This document shows positions 1 through 5,809 of a stretch of 8,812 bases of DNA, one piece after another. Source of the DNA: Bacteroidota bacterium. Its GTDB lineage: Bacteria; Bacteroidota; Ignavibacteria; UBA10030; UBA8401. The stretch covers positions 1 to 8,812 of the forward strand of contig JANXZD010000328.1 in assembly GCA_025355705.1 (NCBI GenBank), in the 5' to 3' direction. The notes beneath the pieces were generated by a model. The model saw only the letters and a list, made by a program, of their open reading frames with translations. It was not told the DNA's origin and ran no database searches. Position 1 is the first letter of the stretch, and each line of letters begins with the position of its first letter. Made by a program: the position numbers and the translations under genes.

Positions 1-1
1 C

Positions 2-62
2 GTGTTCACTGGCGTAGACAACCTTGCCTTCGAGGCGTTGACCGCCGGCGCCGTGGGCTGGG
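2..62 (+). pseudogene. Fragment of a DHDPS/NAL-family (DapA-like) lyase gene, probably foreign sequence
   Basis: In + frame 2 this edge translates without stops to a segment containing GVDNLAFEALTAGAVGW. That resembles the late beta-strand/helix region of the dihydrodipicolinate synthase/N-acetylneuraminate lyase family, where a G-x-D motif is followed by a glycine-rich 'GAxGW' turn. The first 60 bases are 67% G+C (40/60), while the next 60 are 38% (23/60). The similarity stops at about 62-66, where the minus-strand yggS-like reading begins. No start, stop or catalytic lysine is present, so this is only a short internal piece. The family call rests on motif memory over about 20 residues. The composition step is directly visible. 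The likeliest origin is a chimeric read or misassembly; a real recombination point is less likely. Confidence 0.5.
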
Positions 63-246
63 TAATCAATTCCTGGACGTAATTTTCGCCAAAATCTATC
101 GTATCAGTTTCCAATGCTTCAGTGACCTTTTGGGCTGGGAAGGTCTTACTTACAACGATCAATTTTACATCAACGGCATTTCTGCCGATAATAGAACAGG
201 TCTTTTCTACGTTTTTCTTAATATTTTGAATGTTTTTGACAACCAT
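63..246 (-). CDS. yggS: YggS/PROSC-type pyridoxal phosphate homeostasis protein, 3'-truncated
   Basis: This is the N-terminal part, about 61 residues, of a YggS/PLPBP-family protein. Such proteins are cytosolic, bind PLP in an alanine-racemase-like TIM barrel, have no known catalytic activity, and buffer PLP and amino/keto-acid pools. The ATG is at 246-244. The N-terminal helix (residues 4-20) leads to VDVKLIVVSKTFPAQKV, where K34 matches the PLP-binding lysine of the family. FGENYVQEL at residues 52-60 is the family's hallmark second strand. Normal length is about 220-235 residues, so roughly three quarters is missing. In the family 'FGENYVQE' is followed by more helix and then a 'WHFIGxLQxNK' motif, but here the frame runs into GC-rich sequence with no YggS character. 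The gene is therefore cut at about 62-66. No Shine-Dalgarno is visible before the ATG. Confidence 0.82.
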
Positions 247-396
247 AGTTCAAGAATAAGAAGAAATATAAATTATTATCACGCTAAAAACAATAAACTT
301 CAATAAAATGAATAGAAGTATCAGAAAACATCAAAATTACGATATGTGCTAGAGTTTTAAGATAGAGAGTTGAAGACCCAAGCATGGAAGTGTCGT
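247..396. other. Intergenic spacer upstream of yggS
   Basis: This is the unexplained half of the 247-598 gap. Apart from the candidate yggS promoter I see no gene, hairpin terminator or repeat. Open frames on either strand are short and not protein-like. The other half, 397-571, holds a possible broken small gene listed separately. Confidence 0.5.
265..293 (-). promoter_or_regulatory. Possible sigma-70-like promoter for yggS
   Basis: On the minus strand TTGTTT (293-288) and TATATT (270-265) are separated by exactly 17 bases. The -10 matches the consensus at 5 of 6 positions and the -35 at 3 of 6. Transcription would begin about 12 bases before the yggS ATG. The surroundings are AT-rich, so chance matches are likely. 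Confidence 0.3.
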
Positions 397-571
397 TTAT
401 AGAAGATTTACGGTATGATGGGCAGCGGTGGGGAGATTATCTACATAGTAGAACAACGCAACCAACACGTTCTCTTTTTCTTCCACTAACGCGGCATATT
501 CTATTGCAGAATGAGATGAGATTGATAAATCTGCAGTAAGCGAAAATGTTTTTTATTGCTATCATTGCCAT
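397..571 (-). pseudogene. Possible frameshifted small gene, function unknown
   Basis: Two minus-strand frames look protein-like and meet at a run of six A (read on the minus strand, 554-549). One starts at ATG 571-569 with MAMIAIK. The other runs 552-397 and contains SAIEYAALVEEKENVLVAL, ending in TAA at 399-397. The second frame has an in-frame TAA (555-553) just upstream and no ATG. Losing one A from the run would join them into a protein of about 56 residues, alanine-rich and helical with a C-terminal YYVDNLPTA stretch. The first frame is also the frame of the upstream 68-residue protein, beyond its TAG stop. The spacing between the candidate genes and the shared strand suggest a former or miscalled third gene of the CoA-transferase cluster. 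Alternatives are a sequencing indel, slippage or chance. I recognise no family. Confidence 0.3.
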
Positions 572-598
572 ACCTAACGCGGAAAGCTCTTTTTTGTA

Positions 599-805
599 CT
601 AAACACAGAGATGCTGCATTTGTTCACGTAATTTTGATAAGCGCATATTCACTTCCTGAATGCGTTCTCTGAGCTTCTTATAGTCCAATGGATATTGAGG
701 ATGTTCTTCATAATAATGAAGAACTTTTTCCACTTCGAACGATAGATCCTCGATTGCTTTTTGCTCTTCAATCATCACCGTAAGTTTTTTTTCAACTAAT
801 GACAT
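599..805 (-). CDS. 68-residue coiled-coil-like small protein, translationally coupled to the CoA-transferase
   Basis: I do not recognise the family. The frame stays open upstream to 853. I choose the ATG at 805-803 because it overlaps the preceding gene's end as ATGTAATG and has a good AAAGGA ribosome site (820-815) nine bases away. The upstream ATG (853) would lie entirely inside the CoA-transferase gene. The protein is rich in charged residues and appears to form two helices broken by the proline-containing stretch HPQYPLD: residues 1 to about 33 (VEKKLTVMIEEQKAIEDL) and about 41 to 66 (YKKLRERIQEVNMRLSKLRE). It has no signal peptide or membrane segment and ends in HLCV. The overlap and coupled RBS imply co-expression with the CoA-transferase. 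The protein could be a partner, chaperone or regulator of the enzyme, or an unrelated passenger. FlgN/FliT-like helical chaperones look superficially similar, but I cannot support that call. Confidence 0.65.
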   Translation of the reverse strand: MSLVEKKLTVMIEEQKAIEDLSFEVEKVLHYYEEHPQYPLDYKKLRERIQEVNMRLSKLREQMQHLCV

Positions 806-2166
806 TACATTCTTTCCTTTGATTGATGTGATTGATTTGACATTTGAAACCATTCTTGCAATTCGTGCCGCACATTTGGATGCGCAATTGCAATCAAAGC
901 ATCAGCTCGTTGGCGAAGCGTTTTCCCCTTAAGGGAAACAATTCCATATTCTGTAGCTACATAATGAATATCAGCCCGGGTTGTCACTACTCCGGCACCT
1001 TGTTTTAAGGTCGGAACGATTCTGGAATATTTTCCATTCTTCGTCATAGAAGGGATCGCTATAATAGCTTTCCCCCCCTTGGAGGCCGAAGCTCCTCGTA
1101 CAAAATCCAACTGACCACCAAAACCGCTATAGATTTGGGTTCCAATTGAATCAGAACAGACTTGTCCACTCAGATCGATTTCAATTGCAGAATTGATGGA
1201 AACCATTTTATCGTTTTGAGAGATCAAAAATGGATTGTTTGTACCATCGGTCGGCAATAATTTTATTTCCTTATTGTGATTGACAAACTCATACAGTTCT
1301 TTTGAACCAAGAATAAATGTTGCAATAGAAACACCAGGGTGTACTGTTTTTCTTTTATTGGTAATAACTCCCTTGAGAATCATCTCCATCAATCCATCAG
1401 AGAACATTTCTGTGTGTACGCCAAGGTCTTTTTTACCATCCAATGCACTCATGATAGCATTGGGTATTCCACCAATACCAAGTTGTAACGTTGAACCATC
1501 TTCAATTAGCGGTGAAATTATTTGCGCAATCTTTTGTTCTATATCACCAATTTCTGGTTTTTCTAATTCACACAATGCTTCGGTATGCTCCACGATATAG
1601 TGAAGCTTTGAGATCGGTACTAATGATTCTCCATACGTAAACGGCATCTTATGATTGATCTGGGCAATAACTATTTTCCCTTTTTCAATTGCCGCTTTCG
1701 AGGCAGCACATTCTACTCCAAGACTGACGAAACCATCTTCGTTTGGAGGCGAAACCATTACATAGGCAACATCAAGCGGAATGATATCTTTATAAAAAAG
1801 GGAGGGTATTTCGCTTAAAAATACCGGTATATAATCTGCCGTATGAAGTTGTATTGCTTTTCTATCAGCTGCACCAACAAAGAAGGAAACATGTCGAAGA
1901 TTTTTATGCTGAGTATCTTCATCGAACGGATCTTTACCCATCAAAAGTAAATGAAAAACCGAGACATCCATCAGCTCATTTTTTCTTTTTGCAAGAGAGG
2001 TTAAGAATGTTTTTGGTGATGCGGCGTTTCCACTGACGTAGACATTGTTTCCGGAACGAATCATTCGCGTAGCATCTTCTATACTAATCTGCTCAGTTCT
2101 AAAAGAATTTAATATTGGCAAAGATGATGCTGATTGTTCTTGTTCTAAGTTCGTTGATGAAAACAT
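805..2166 (-). CDS. Acetyl-CoA hydrolase/transferase family protein (4-hydroxybutyrate CoA-transferase-like)
   Basis: A 453-residue cytosolic CoA-transferase of the Cat1/AbfT class (acetyl-CoA hydrolase N- and C-terminal domains). Family members move CoA between acyl-CoA and a free acid, such as acetate with succinyl-CoA, propionyl-CoA or 4-hydroxybutyryl-CoA, through a glutamyl-CoA thioester. The N-terminal domain spans about residues 25-215 and includes VSPPNEDGFVSLG (138-150). The C-terminal domain holds LQLGIGGIPNAI (227-238) and HTEMFSDG (251-258). E253 of the latter corresponds to the catalytic glutamate. Then come the glycine-rich segment GFGGQLDFVRGASASKGG (348-365) and ATEYGIVSLKGKTLRQRA (404-421). 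Length is normal and no key motif is missing. The ATG at 2166 has GAAGGA rather far upstream (12 bases). The first 20 residues are poorly conserved in type, so a later start is possible. Substrate cannot be read from sequence. It overlaps the next small gene. Confidence 0.9.
   Translation of the reverse strand: MFSSTNLEQEQSASSLPILNSFRTEQISIEDATRMIRSGNNVYVSGNAASPKTFLTSLAKRKNELMDVSVFHLLLMGKDPFDEDTQHKNLRHVSFFVGAADRKAIQLHTADYIPVFLSEIPSLFYKDIIPLDVAYVMVSPPNEDGFVSLGVECAASKAAIEKGKIVIAQINHKMPFTYGESLVPISKLHYIVEHTEALCELEKPEIGDIEQKIAQIISPLIEDGSTLQLGIGGIPNAIMSALDGKKDLGVHTEMFSDGLMEMILKGVITNKRKTVHPGVSIATFILGSKELYEFVNHNKEIKLLPTDGTNNPFLISQNDKMVSINSAIEIDLSGQVCSDSIGTQIYSGFGGQLDFVRGASASKGGKAIIAIPSMTKNGKYSRIVPTLKQGAGVVTTRADIHYVATEYGIVSLKGKTLRQRADALIAIAHPNVRHELQEWFQMSNQSHQSKERM
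815..820 (-). promoter_or_regulatory. Ribosome binding site of the 68-residue protein
   Basis: AAAGGA lies on the minus strand nine bases before the ATG at 805, inside the last codons of the CoA-transferase. It decides the start of the small gene and indicates translation coupled to the upstream gene's termination. Confidence 0.6.
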
Positions 2167-2470
2167 TTGTTAATCCATTCCTTCTTCAATGAAATCGACA
2201 TTATCGTGAAACACTTATGATGATATAGGACATAAGTTTTGTTGACCATATTTCTTCTTTATTTCATCTTTGCTTAACGGCTGTTGAAGAACGGAATATC
2301 GATTTACGACCAATTTTGATTGATGGCTACTTATGCCCACTTTTTCTTCAAGTGTAACAAAGTGCAAAGATTGTACCGTATGAAACAGGCAAAATATTGA
2401 TTTTTTTGGCAGATTTAGGGGGTTTTTATTTCAAAGGTGGGAAATCTAAACAATGTTTCTTATTCATGGG
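2167..2470. other. Intergenic leader of the CoA-transferase gene
   Basis: This is the space between the pckG terminator and the CoA-transferase start, and must carry the latter's promoter. I see GATAAT in a -10-like position on the minus strand (2206-2201), but no convincing -35 seventeen bases upstream. I also see no sigma-54 GG-N10-GC element. A G-run at about 2418-2422 is flanked by AGATTT/AAATCT half-sites that could pair only weakly. Apart from the weak small ORF, nothing else is evident. Confidence 0.4.
2215..2340 (-). CDS. Weak candidate 41-residue upstream ORF, function unknown
   Basis: In the gap before the CoA-transferase a minus-strand frame stays open from 2430 to a TAA at 2217-2215, with no ATG. 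A GTG at 2340, or a TTG at 2367, could start it. From the GTG it reads with a believable residue mix, for example SKLVVNRYSVLQQPLSKDEI followed by KKKYGQQ, and is basic and soluble. There is only a poor GAAGAAAAA purine tract before the GTG. It would end 48 bases before the CoA-transferase start, so it could be a leader ORF. About 70 open codons in one frame of AT-rich DNA can happen by chance. I recognise no family. Confidence 0.2.
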   Translation of the reverse strand: MGISSHQSKLVVNRYSVLQQPLSKDEIKKKYGQQNLCPISS

Positions 2471-2501
2471 AGAAATAAAAAGTCCCACCGGAGTGGGACT
2501 T
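2471..2501 (-). terminator. Rho-independent terminator of pckG
   Basis: On the minus strand AAGTCCCAC and GTGGGACTT form a perfect nine-base-pair stem (2501-2493 with 2488-2480). The loop is TCCG, and a T-rich tract (TTTTATTT) follows. It starts 12 bases past the pckG stop codon. The T-tract lies only on the minus side, so it is directional and separates pckG from the CoA-transferase transcript. Confidence 0.9.
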
Positions 2502-2512
2502 AAAGGAGGGAA

Positions 2513-4351
2513 TTAATATTCCTGAGCCATTTCCCATTTCTCTGGCGAACGCCACAGTTGGGAAAGCAACATATCTCGCATTAACATGAATTCTTTTGGT
2601 AATCTATCGTACAATTTAATGAATAGCTCTTCATGTGAAAGAATTTCTTTTTTCCATAATTCTTTATCGACCGCCATCAATTCATAAAATTGTTCCTGCG
2701 AAATATCATGCCATCCGGTAAAATCCATATCCTCATAACGCGGCATCCAACCGATTGGGCTTTCAATTGCAAATGTTTTTCCATGAACTCTCTCAACAAC
2801 CCATTTCAGCACACGCATATTGTCACCAAAGCCAGGCCATAAAAAATTTCCTTCTTCATCTTTTCTGAACCAGTTTACATTAAAAATGCGAGGCGGATTA
2901 TAGACTTCCCTTCCGATCTGTAGCCAATGATTGAAATAATCAGCCATATGATATCCGCAGAATGGCAGCATTGCAAACGGATCGCGGCGAACTTCACCAA
3001 TGGCGCCAGCTGCAGCTGCTGTTGTTTCCGATCCCATAGTGGCAGCCATATACACTCCAAAATTCCAATTGATTGCTTGAGTGATCAATGGAATTGTCGT
3101 GCTGCGTCTTCCGCCAAAAATAAATGCACTGATTGGAACACCTTCCGGGTTCTCCCAATCCTTATCGATTGATGGACATTGATTTGCTGGTGCAGTAAAT
3201 CGTGCATTCGGATGCGCTGCCTTTTTACCATTGTGTGGTGTCCATGGATCTCCCTGCCAGTCAGTCAATTTTGCCGGAGGAGTTTTTGTCATTCCTTCCC
3301 ACCACACATCGCCATCCTCTGTCAATGCAACATTAGTGAAAATGGTATTTTTTGTAATCGCTGCCATCGCATTTTGATTCGTTTTCTCCGATGTACCGGG
3401 AGCAACTCCAAAATATCCGGCTTCAGGATTAATTGCATACAACCTTCCATCCTGTCCCGGTTTGATCCACGCAATGTCATCACCAACAGTTGTGACTTTC
3501 CACCCAGCAAAAGATTTGGGCGGAATTAGCATTGCAAAATTTGTTTTCCCACAGGCGCTCGGAAAAGCTGCTGCTACATATGTTTTTTCTCCTGCCGGAC
3601 TTTCAACACCGAGAATCAACATATGTTCTGCAAGCCATCCTTCGTCACGAGCCATTGATGATGCAATTCGCAATGCAAAACATTTTTTCCCAAGCAACGC
3701 ATTTCCGCCATAGCCGCTTCCGAATGACCATATGCTTCTTTCTTCAGGGAAATGCACAATATATTTTTGCTCTTTATTACACGGCCATGCAACATCTTTT
3801 TGACCTTCACTTAACGGCATACCGACAGAATGTATACATGGAACAAATTCACCATGATCACCAAGCACATCATACACAGCTTTCCCCATTCGCGTCATGA
3901 TCCGCATGTTCGTTACAACATACGGTGAATCCGATATCTCAACACCAATATGAGCGATCTTCGAACCAAGAGGTCCCATACTGAACGGAATGATATACAT
4001 TGTTCTGCCGCGCATACAACCATTGAATAATTTATTCAAGGTTGTTTTCATCTCTTTCGGATCCACCCAGTTATTCGTTGGACCGGCATCTGCACGACGT
4101 TTACTGCAAATGAATGTCCTGTCCTCAACACGAGCAACATCAGACGTATCCGAAAGTGCTAGATAACTATTTGGCCGCTTTTCAGGGTTGAGTTTTTTGA
4201 ATGTCCCACTTTTCACCATCACGTCGCACAATTCATTATATTCTTTTTCAGAACCATCGCACCAATAAACGGAATCTGGTTTTGTAAGCGCAGCAATTTC
4301 TTTGACCCATTGTATTAATCGTTCATTCTTTACGTATGTCGGAATTTCCAT
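2513..4351 (-). CDS. pckG: Phosphoenolpyruvate carboxykinase (GTP)
   Basis: A 612-residue cytosolic GTP-dependent PEPCK. It catalyses oxaloacetate + GTP to PEP + GDP + CO2, the entry step of gluconeogenesis, or the reverse anaplerotic reaction. The full length and motif set match the GTP class, not the ATP class. VARVEDRTF (72-80) has R74 as the substrate-binding arginine. GYGGNALLGKK (213-223) is the substrate loop. H243 and D291 (VGDDIAW) are expected Mn2+ ligands. FPSACGKTN (263-271) is the P-loop, with C267 the hallmark reactive cysteine. GGRRST (413-418) holds the catalytic arginine of the lid region. NWFRKDEEGNFLWPGFGDN (493-511) provides the guanine-stacking phenylalanines F495, F503 and F508. 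Start ATG 4351 is supported by AAGAGG (4362-4357) six to seven bases upstream. It lies 96 bases after the response regulator on the same strand, so it may be read from its own promoter or from the two-component operon. A strong terminator follows. Confidence 0.97.
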   Translation of the reverse strand: MEIPTYVKNERLIQWVKEIAALTKPDSVYWCDGSEKEYNELCDVMVKSGTFKKLNPEKRPNSYLALSDTSDVARVEDRTFICSKRRADAGPTNNWVDPKEMKTTLNKLFNGCMRGRTMYIIPFSMGPLGSKIAHIGVEISDSPYVVTNMRIMTRMGKAVYDVLGDHGEFVPCIHSVGMPLSEGQKDVAWPCNKEQKYIVHFPEERSIWSFGSGYGGNALLGKKCFALRIASSMARDEGWLAEHMLILGVESPAGEKTYVAAAFPSACGKTNFAMLIPPKSFAGWKVTTVGDDIAWIKPGQDGRLYAINPEAGYFGVAPGTSEKTNQNAMAAITKNTIFTNVALTEDGDVWWEGMTKTPPAKLTDWQGDPWTPHNGKKAAHPNARFTAPANQCPSIDKDWENPEGVPISAFIFGGRRSTTIPLITQAINWNFGVYMAATMGSETTAAAAGAIGEVRRDPFAMLPFCGYHMADYFNHWLQIGREVYNPPRIFNVNWFRKDEEGNFLWPGFGDNMRVLKWVVERVHGKTFAIESPIGWMPRYEDMDFTGWHDISQEQFYELMAVDKELWKKEILSHEELFIKLYDRLPKEFMLMRDMLLSQLWRSPEKWEMAQEY

Positions 4352-4356
4352 TATTG

Positions 4357-4362
4357 CCTCTT
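4357..4362 (-). promoter_or_regulatory. Ribosome binding site of pckG
   Basis: AAGAGG on the minus strand is five bases before the pckG ATG and fixes that start. In the 96-base spacer above it (to 4447) I find only a TTGAAA without a matching -10. There is no terminator hairpin, so readthrough from the regulator gene is possible. Confidence 0.55.
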
Positions 4363-4447
4363 AAAGTGAGAGTGAATAAATTTTTTTTCTGACATTTTTC
4401 AATACATTCCATAAGCATCTATCTGTATATGAAAAACGGAATTTATA

Positions 4448-5809
4448 TTATTTCAGAGGAATCCCTAATTCCTCAAATTTTCGGTACAATGTTGAAAGGC
4501 TCAAACCTAAATCTTTTGCGACTCTATCTTTATCACCATTGTGGTGTTTCAATTTCTGTTCAATATAACGACGTTCAAACATGTGTACAGCATCTTTTAA
4601 TGACTGAGAAGAATAATCTATCACCGAAAGTTGAGCACTTGCCTGCAACTCTTCAGGAAGATGTTGAACATCGATCATTTCTGCCTCACAGAAAATCATC
4701 GCACGTTCTACATTATTTTGCAGCTCCCTGATCTGTCCTTTCCATTGGTGATTGACAAGCGCACTCATTGCCTGATTGGAAATACCTTTGATCGGTTTTC
4801 CCATTTCACTGCGAAATTTCGTGATGAATGAATTCACCAATAATGGAATATCTTCAGATCTTTCACTTAATTCCGGAAGATGAATTTCAACGACATTGAG
4901 TCGATAGAATAGATCTTCACGAAACTTTCCTTTTGCAATTTCCTCTTTAAGATTTCTATTGGTTGCGGCTATAATTCGAACATTGACATTGATTGAATCA
5001 TTACTGCCTACAGGAGTGATCTCACGCTGTTCTAATGCGCGCAGCAATTTTGGTTGAAGGTGAAGCGGCATCTCACTTATTTCATCCAACAACAATGTCC
5101 CTCCCTCGGCAGCTTTTAAAACACCGTCTTTATCATTGGTCGCACCGGTAAATGAGCCTTTTTTATGACCAAATAATTCACTTTCGAATAAAGTCTCGAC
5201 AATTGCCCCGCAATTAATTGCCATAAAGCGTTTATTATTCCTACGGCTATGTGTATGAATTGCTCGTGCAACAAGTTCTTTTCCCGTTCCGCTCTTTCCG
5301 GTGATCAATACCGTTCCTTCTGTCGGTGCAACCTTTTGAATATCCGCAAAGATCTTTTTCATCGCCTCGCTTTGCCCAATGATAGAAGAAAAATCAAATT
5401 TTCTATTCACTTCCTGACGAAGCAATGTATTTTCAAGAACAAGTTCTTTGTAGTCGAACAGCTTTTTTATTCGAAAGATAAGATCGTCAAACTCGATCGG
5501 CTTAAGAAGATAATCATACGCACCCTTTCGAATTGCGGCAATAGCGGTTTCAACTGAAGCATAGGCTGTGATAATGATGACAAAAGTCTGAGGAAAACGT
5601 TCCGATATTTTTTCCAAAAGTTCCGGACCTCGGAGTTCCGGCATTTCGATATCGGTGATCACCAGATCGAACGGACCTTCGTTCAATATTTTAAGAGCAA
5701 CTGCTCCATTCTCTGCTTTACGAACATAGTATCCTTCTTTTTCGAGAACGAAACTTATAGAATCACGAATGATCTCTTCATCATCAACAACCAAGATCTT
5801 TTTTTTCAT
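4448..5809 (-). CDS. NtrC/AtoC-family sigma-54-dependent response regulator
   Basis: A 453-residue transcriptional activator with three intact domains. The receiver domain (about 3-118) has D9, D10, phospho-acceptor D53 (VITDIEMPELRG), T81 and K103. The AAA+ sigma-54 interaction domain (about 142-372) has Walker A GKSGTGKE (171-178), Walker B GTLLLDEI (237-244), the arginine-finger region FREDLFYRLNV (296-306), and the sigma-54-contacting L1 loop at 218-223. That loop reads GSFTGA rather than the commoner GAFTGA. The usual WPGNVREL box is WKGQIREL (356-363). The C-terminal Fis-type helix-turn-helix spans about 405-448 (VAKDLGLSLSTLYRKFEELG). Its ATG directly follows the kinase stop codon, with AAGGAG (5820-5815) inside the kinase gene, so kinase and regulator are translated together. 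It probably activates sigma-54 promoters, with neighbouring pckG or the CoA-transferase gene as candidate targets. No such promoter was recognised nearby. Confidence 0.95.
   Translation of the reverse strand: MKKKILVVDDEEIIRDSISFVLEKEGYYVRKAENGAVALKILNEGPFDLVITDIEMPELRGPELLEKISERFPQTFVIIITAYASVETAIAAIRKGAYDYLLKPIEFDDLIFRIKKLFDYKELVLENTLLRQEVNRKFDFSSIIGQSEAMKKIFADIQKVAPTEGTVLITGKSGTGKELVARAIHTHSRRNNKRFMAINCGAIVETLFESELFGHKKGSFTGATNDKDGVLKAAEGGTLLLDEISEMPLHLQPKLLRALEQREITPVGSNDSINVNVRIIAATNRNLKEEIAKGKFREDLFYRLNVVEIHLPELSERSEDIPLLVNSFITKFRSEMGKPIKGISNQAMSALVNHQWKGQIRELQNNVERAMIFCEAEMIDVQHLPEELQASAQLSVIDYSSQSLKDAVHMFERRYIEQKLKHHNGDKDRVAKDLGLSLSTLYRKFEELGIPLK

Noticed and set aside
1..62. Continuation of the yggS minus-strand frame to the window edge (no stop codon).
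   Set aside because: The translation becomes proline/alanine-rich with no YggS resemblance, exactly where the base composition jumps. It is an artefact of reading the wrong strand of foreign DNA.
2167..2470. Sigma-54 promoter (GG-N10-GC, TGGCAC-N5-TTGC) upstream of the CoA-transferase; the same search was made in 4352-4447 and 7196-7271.
   Set aside because: Only partial matches such as TTGGCAG near 2406 occur, without a GC at the required distance or in the right direction.
1280..3900. Several + strand open frames of 60-122 codons opposite the CoA-transferase and pckG genes.
   Set aside because: They lie antisense to intact, well-conserved genes, are rich in Cys, Ser, His and Ile typical of antisense translation, and lack ribosome sites.
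4430..4475. Weak GGAAT/ATTCC pairing around the end of the response regulator gene as a terminator.
   Set aside because: The pairing is short, partly inside the coding sequence, and has no adjoining T-tract of useful length.
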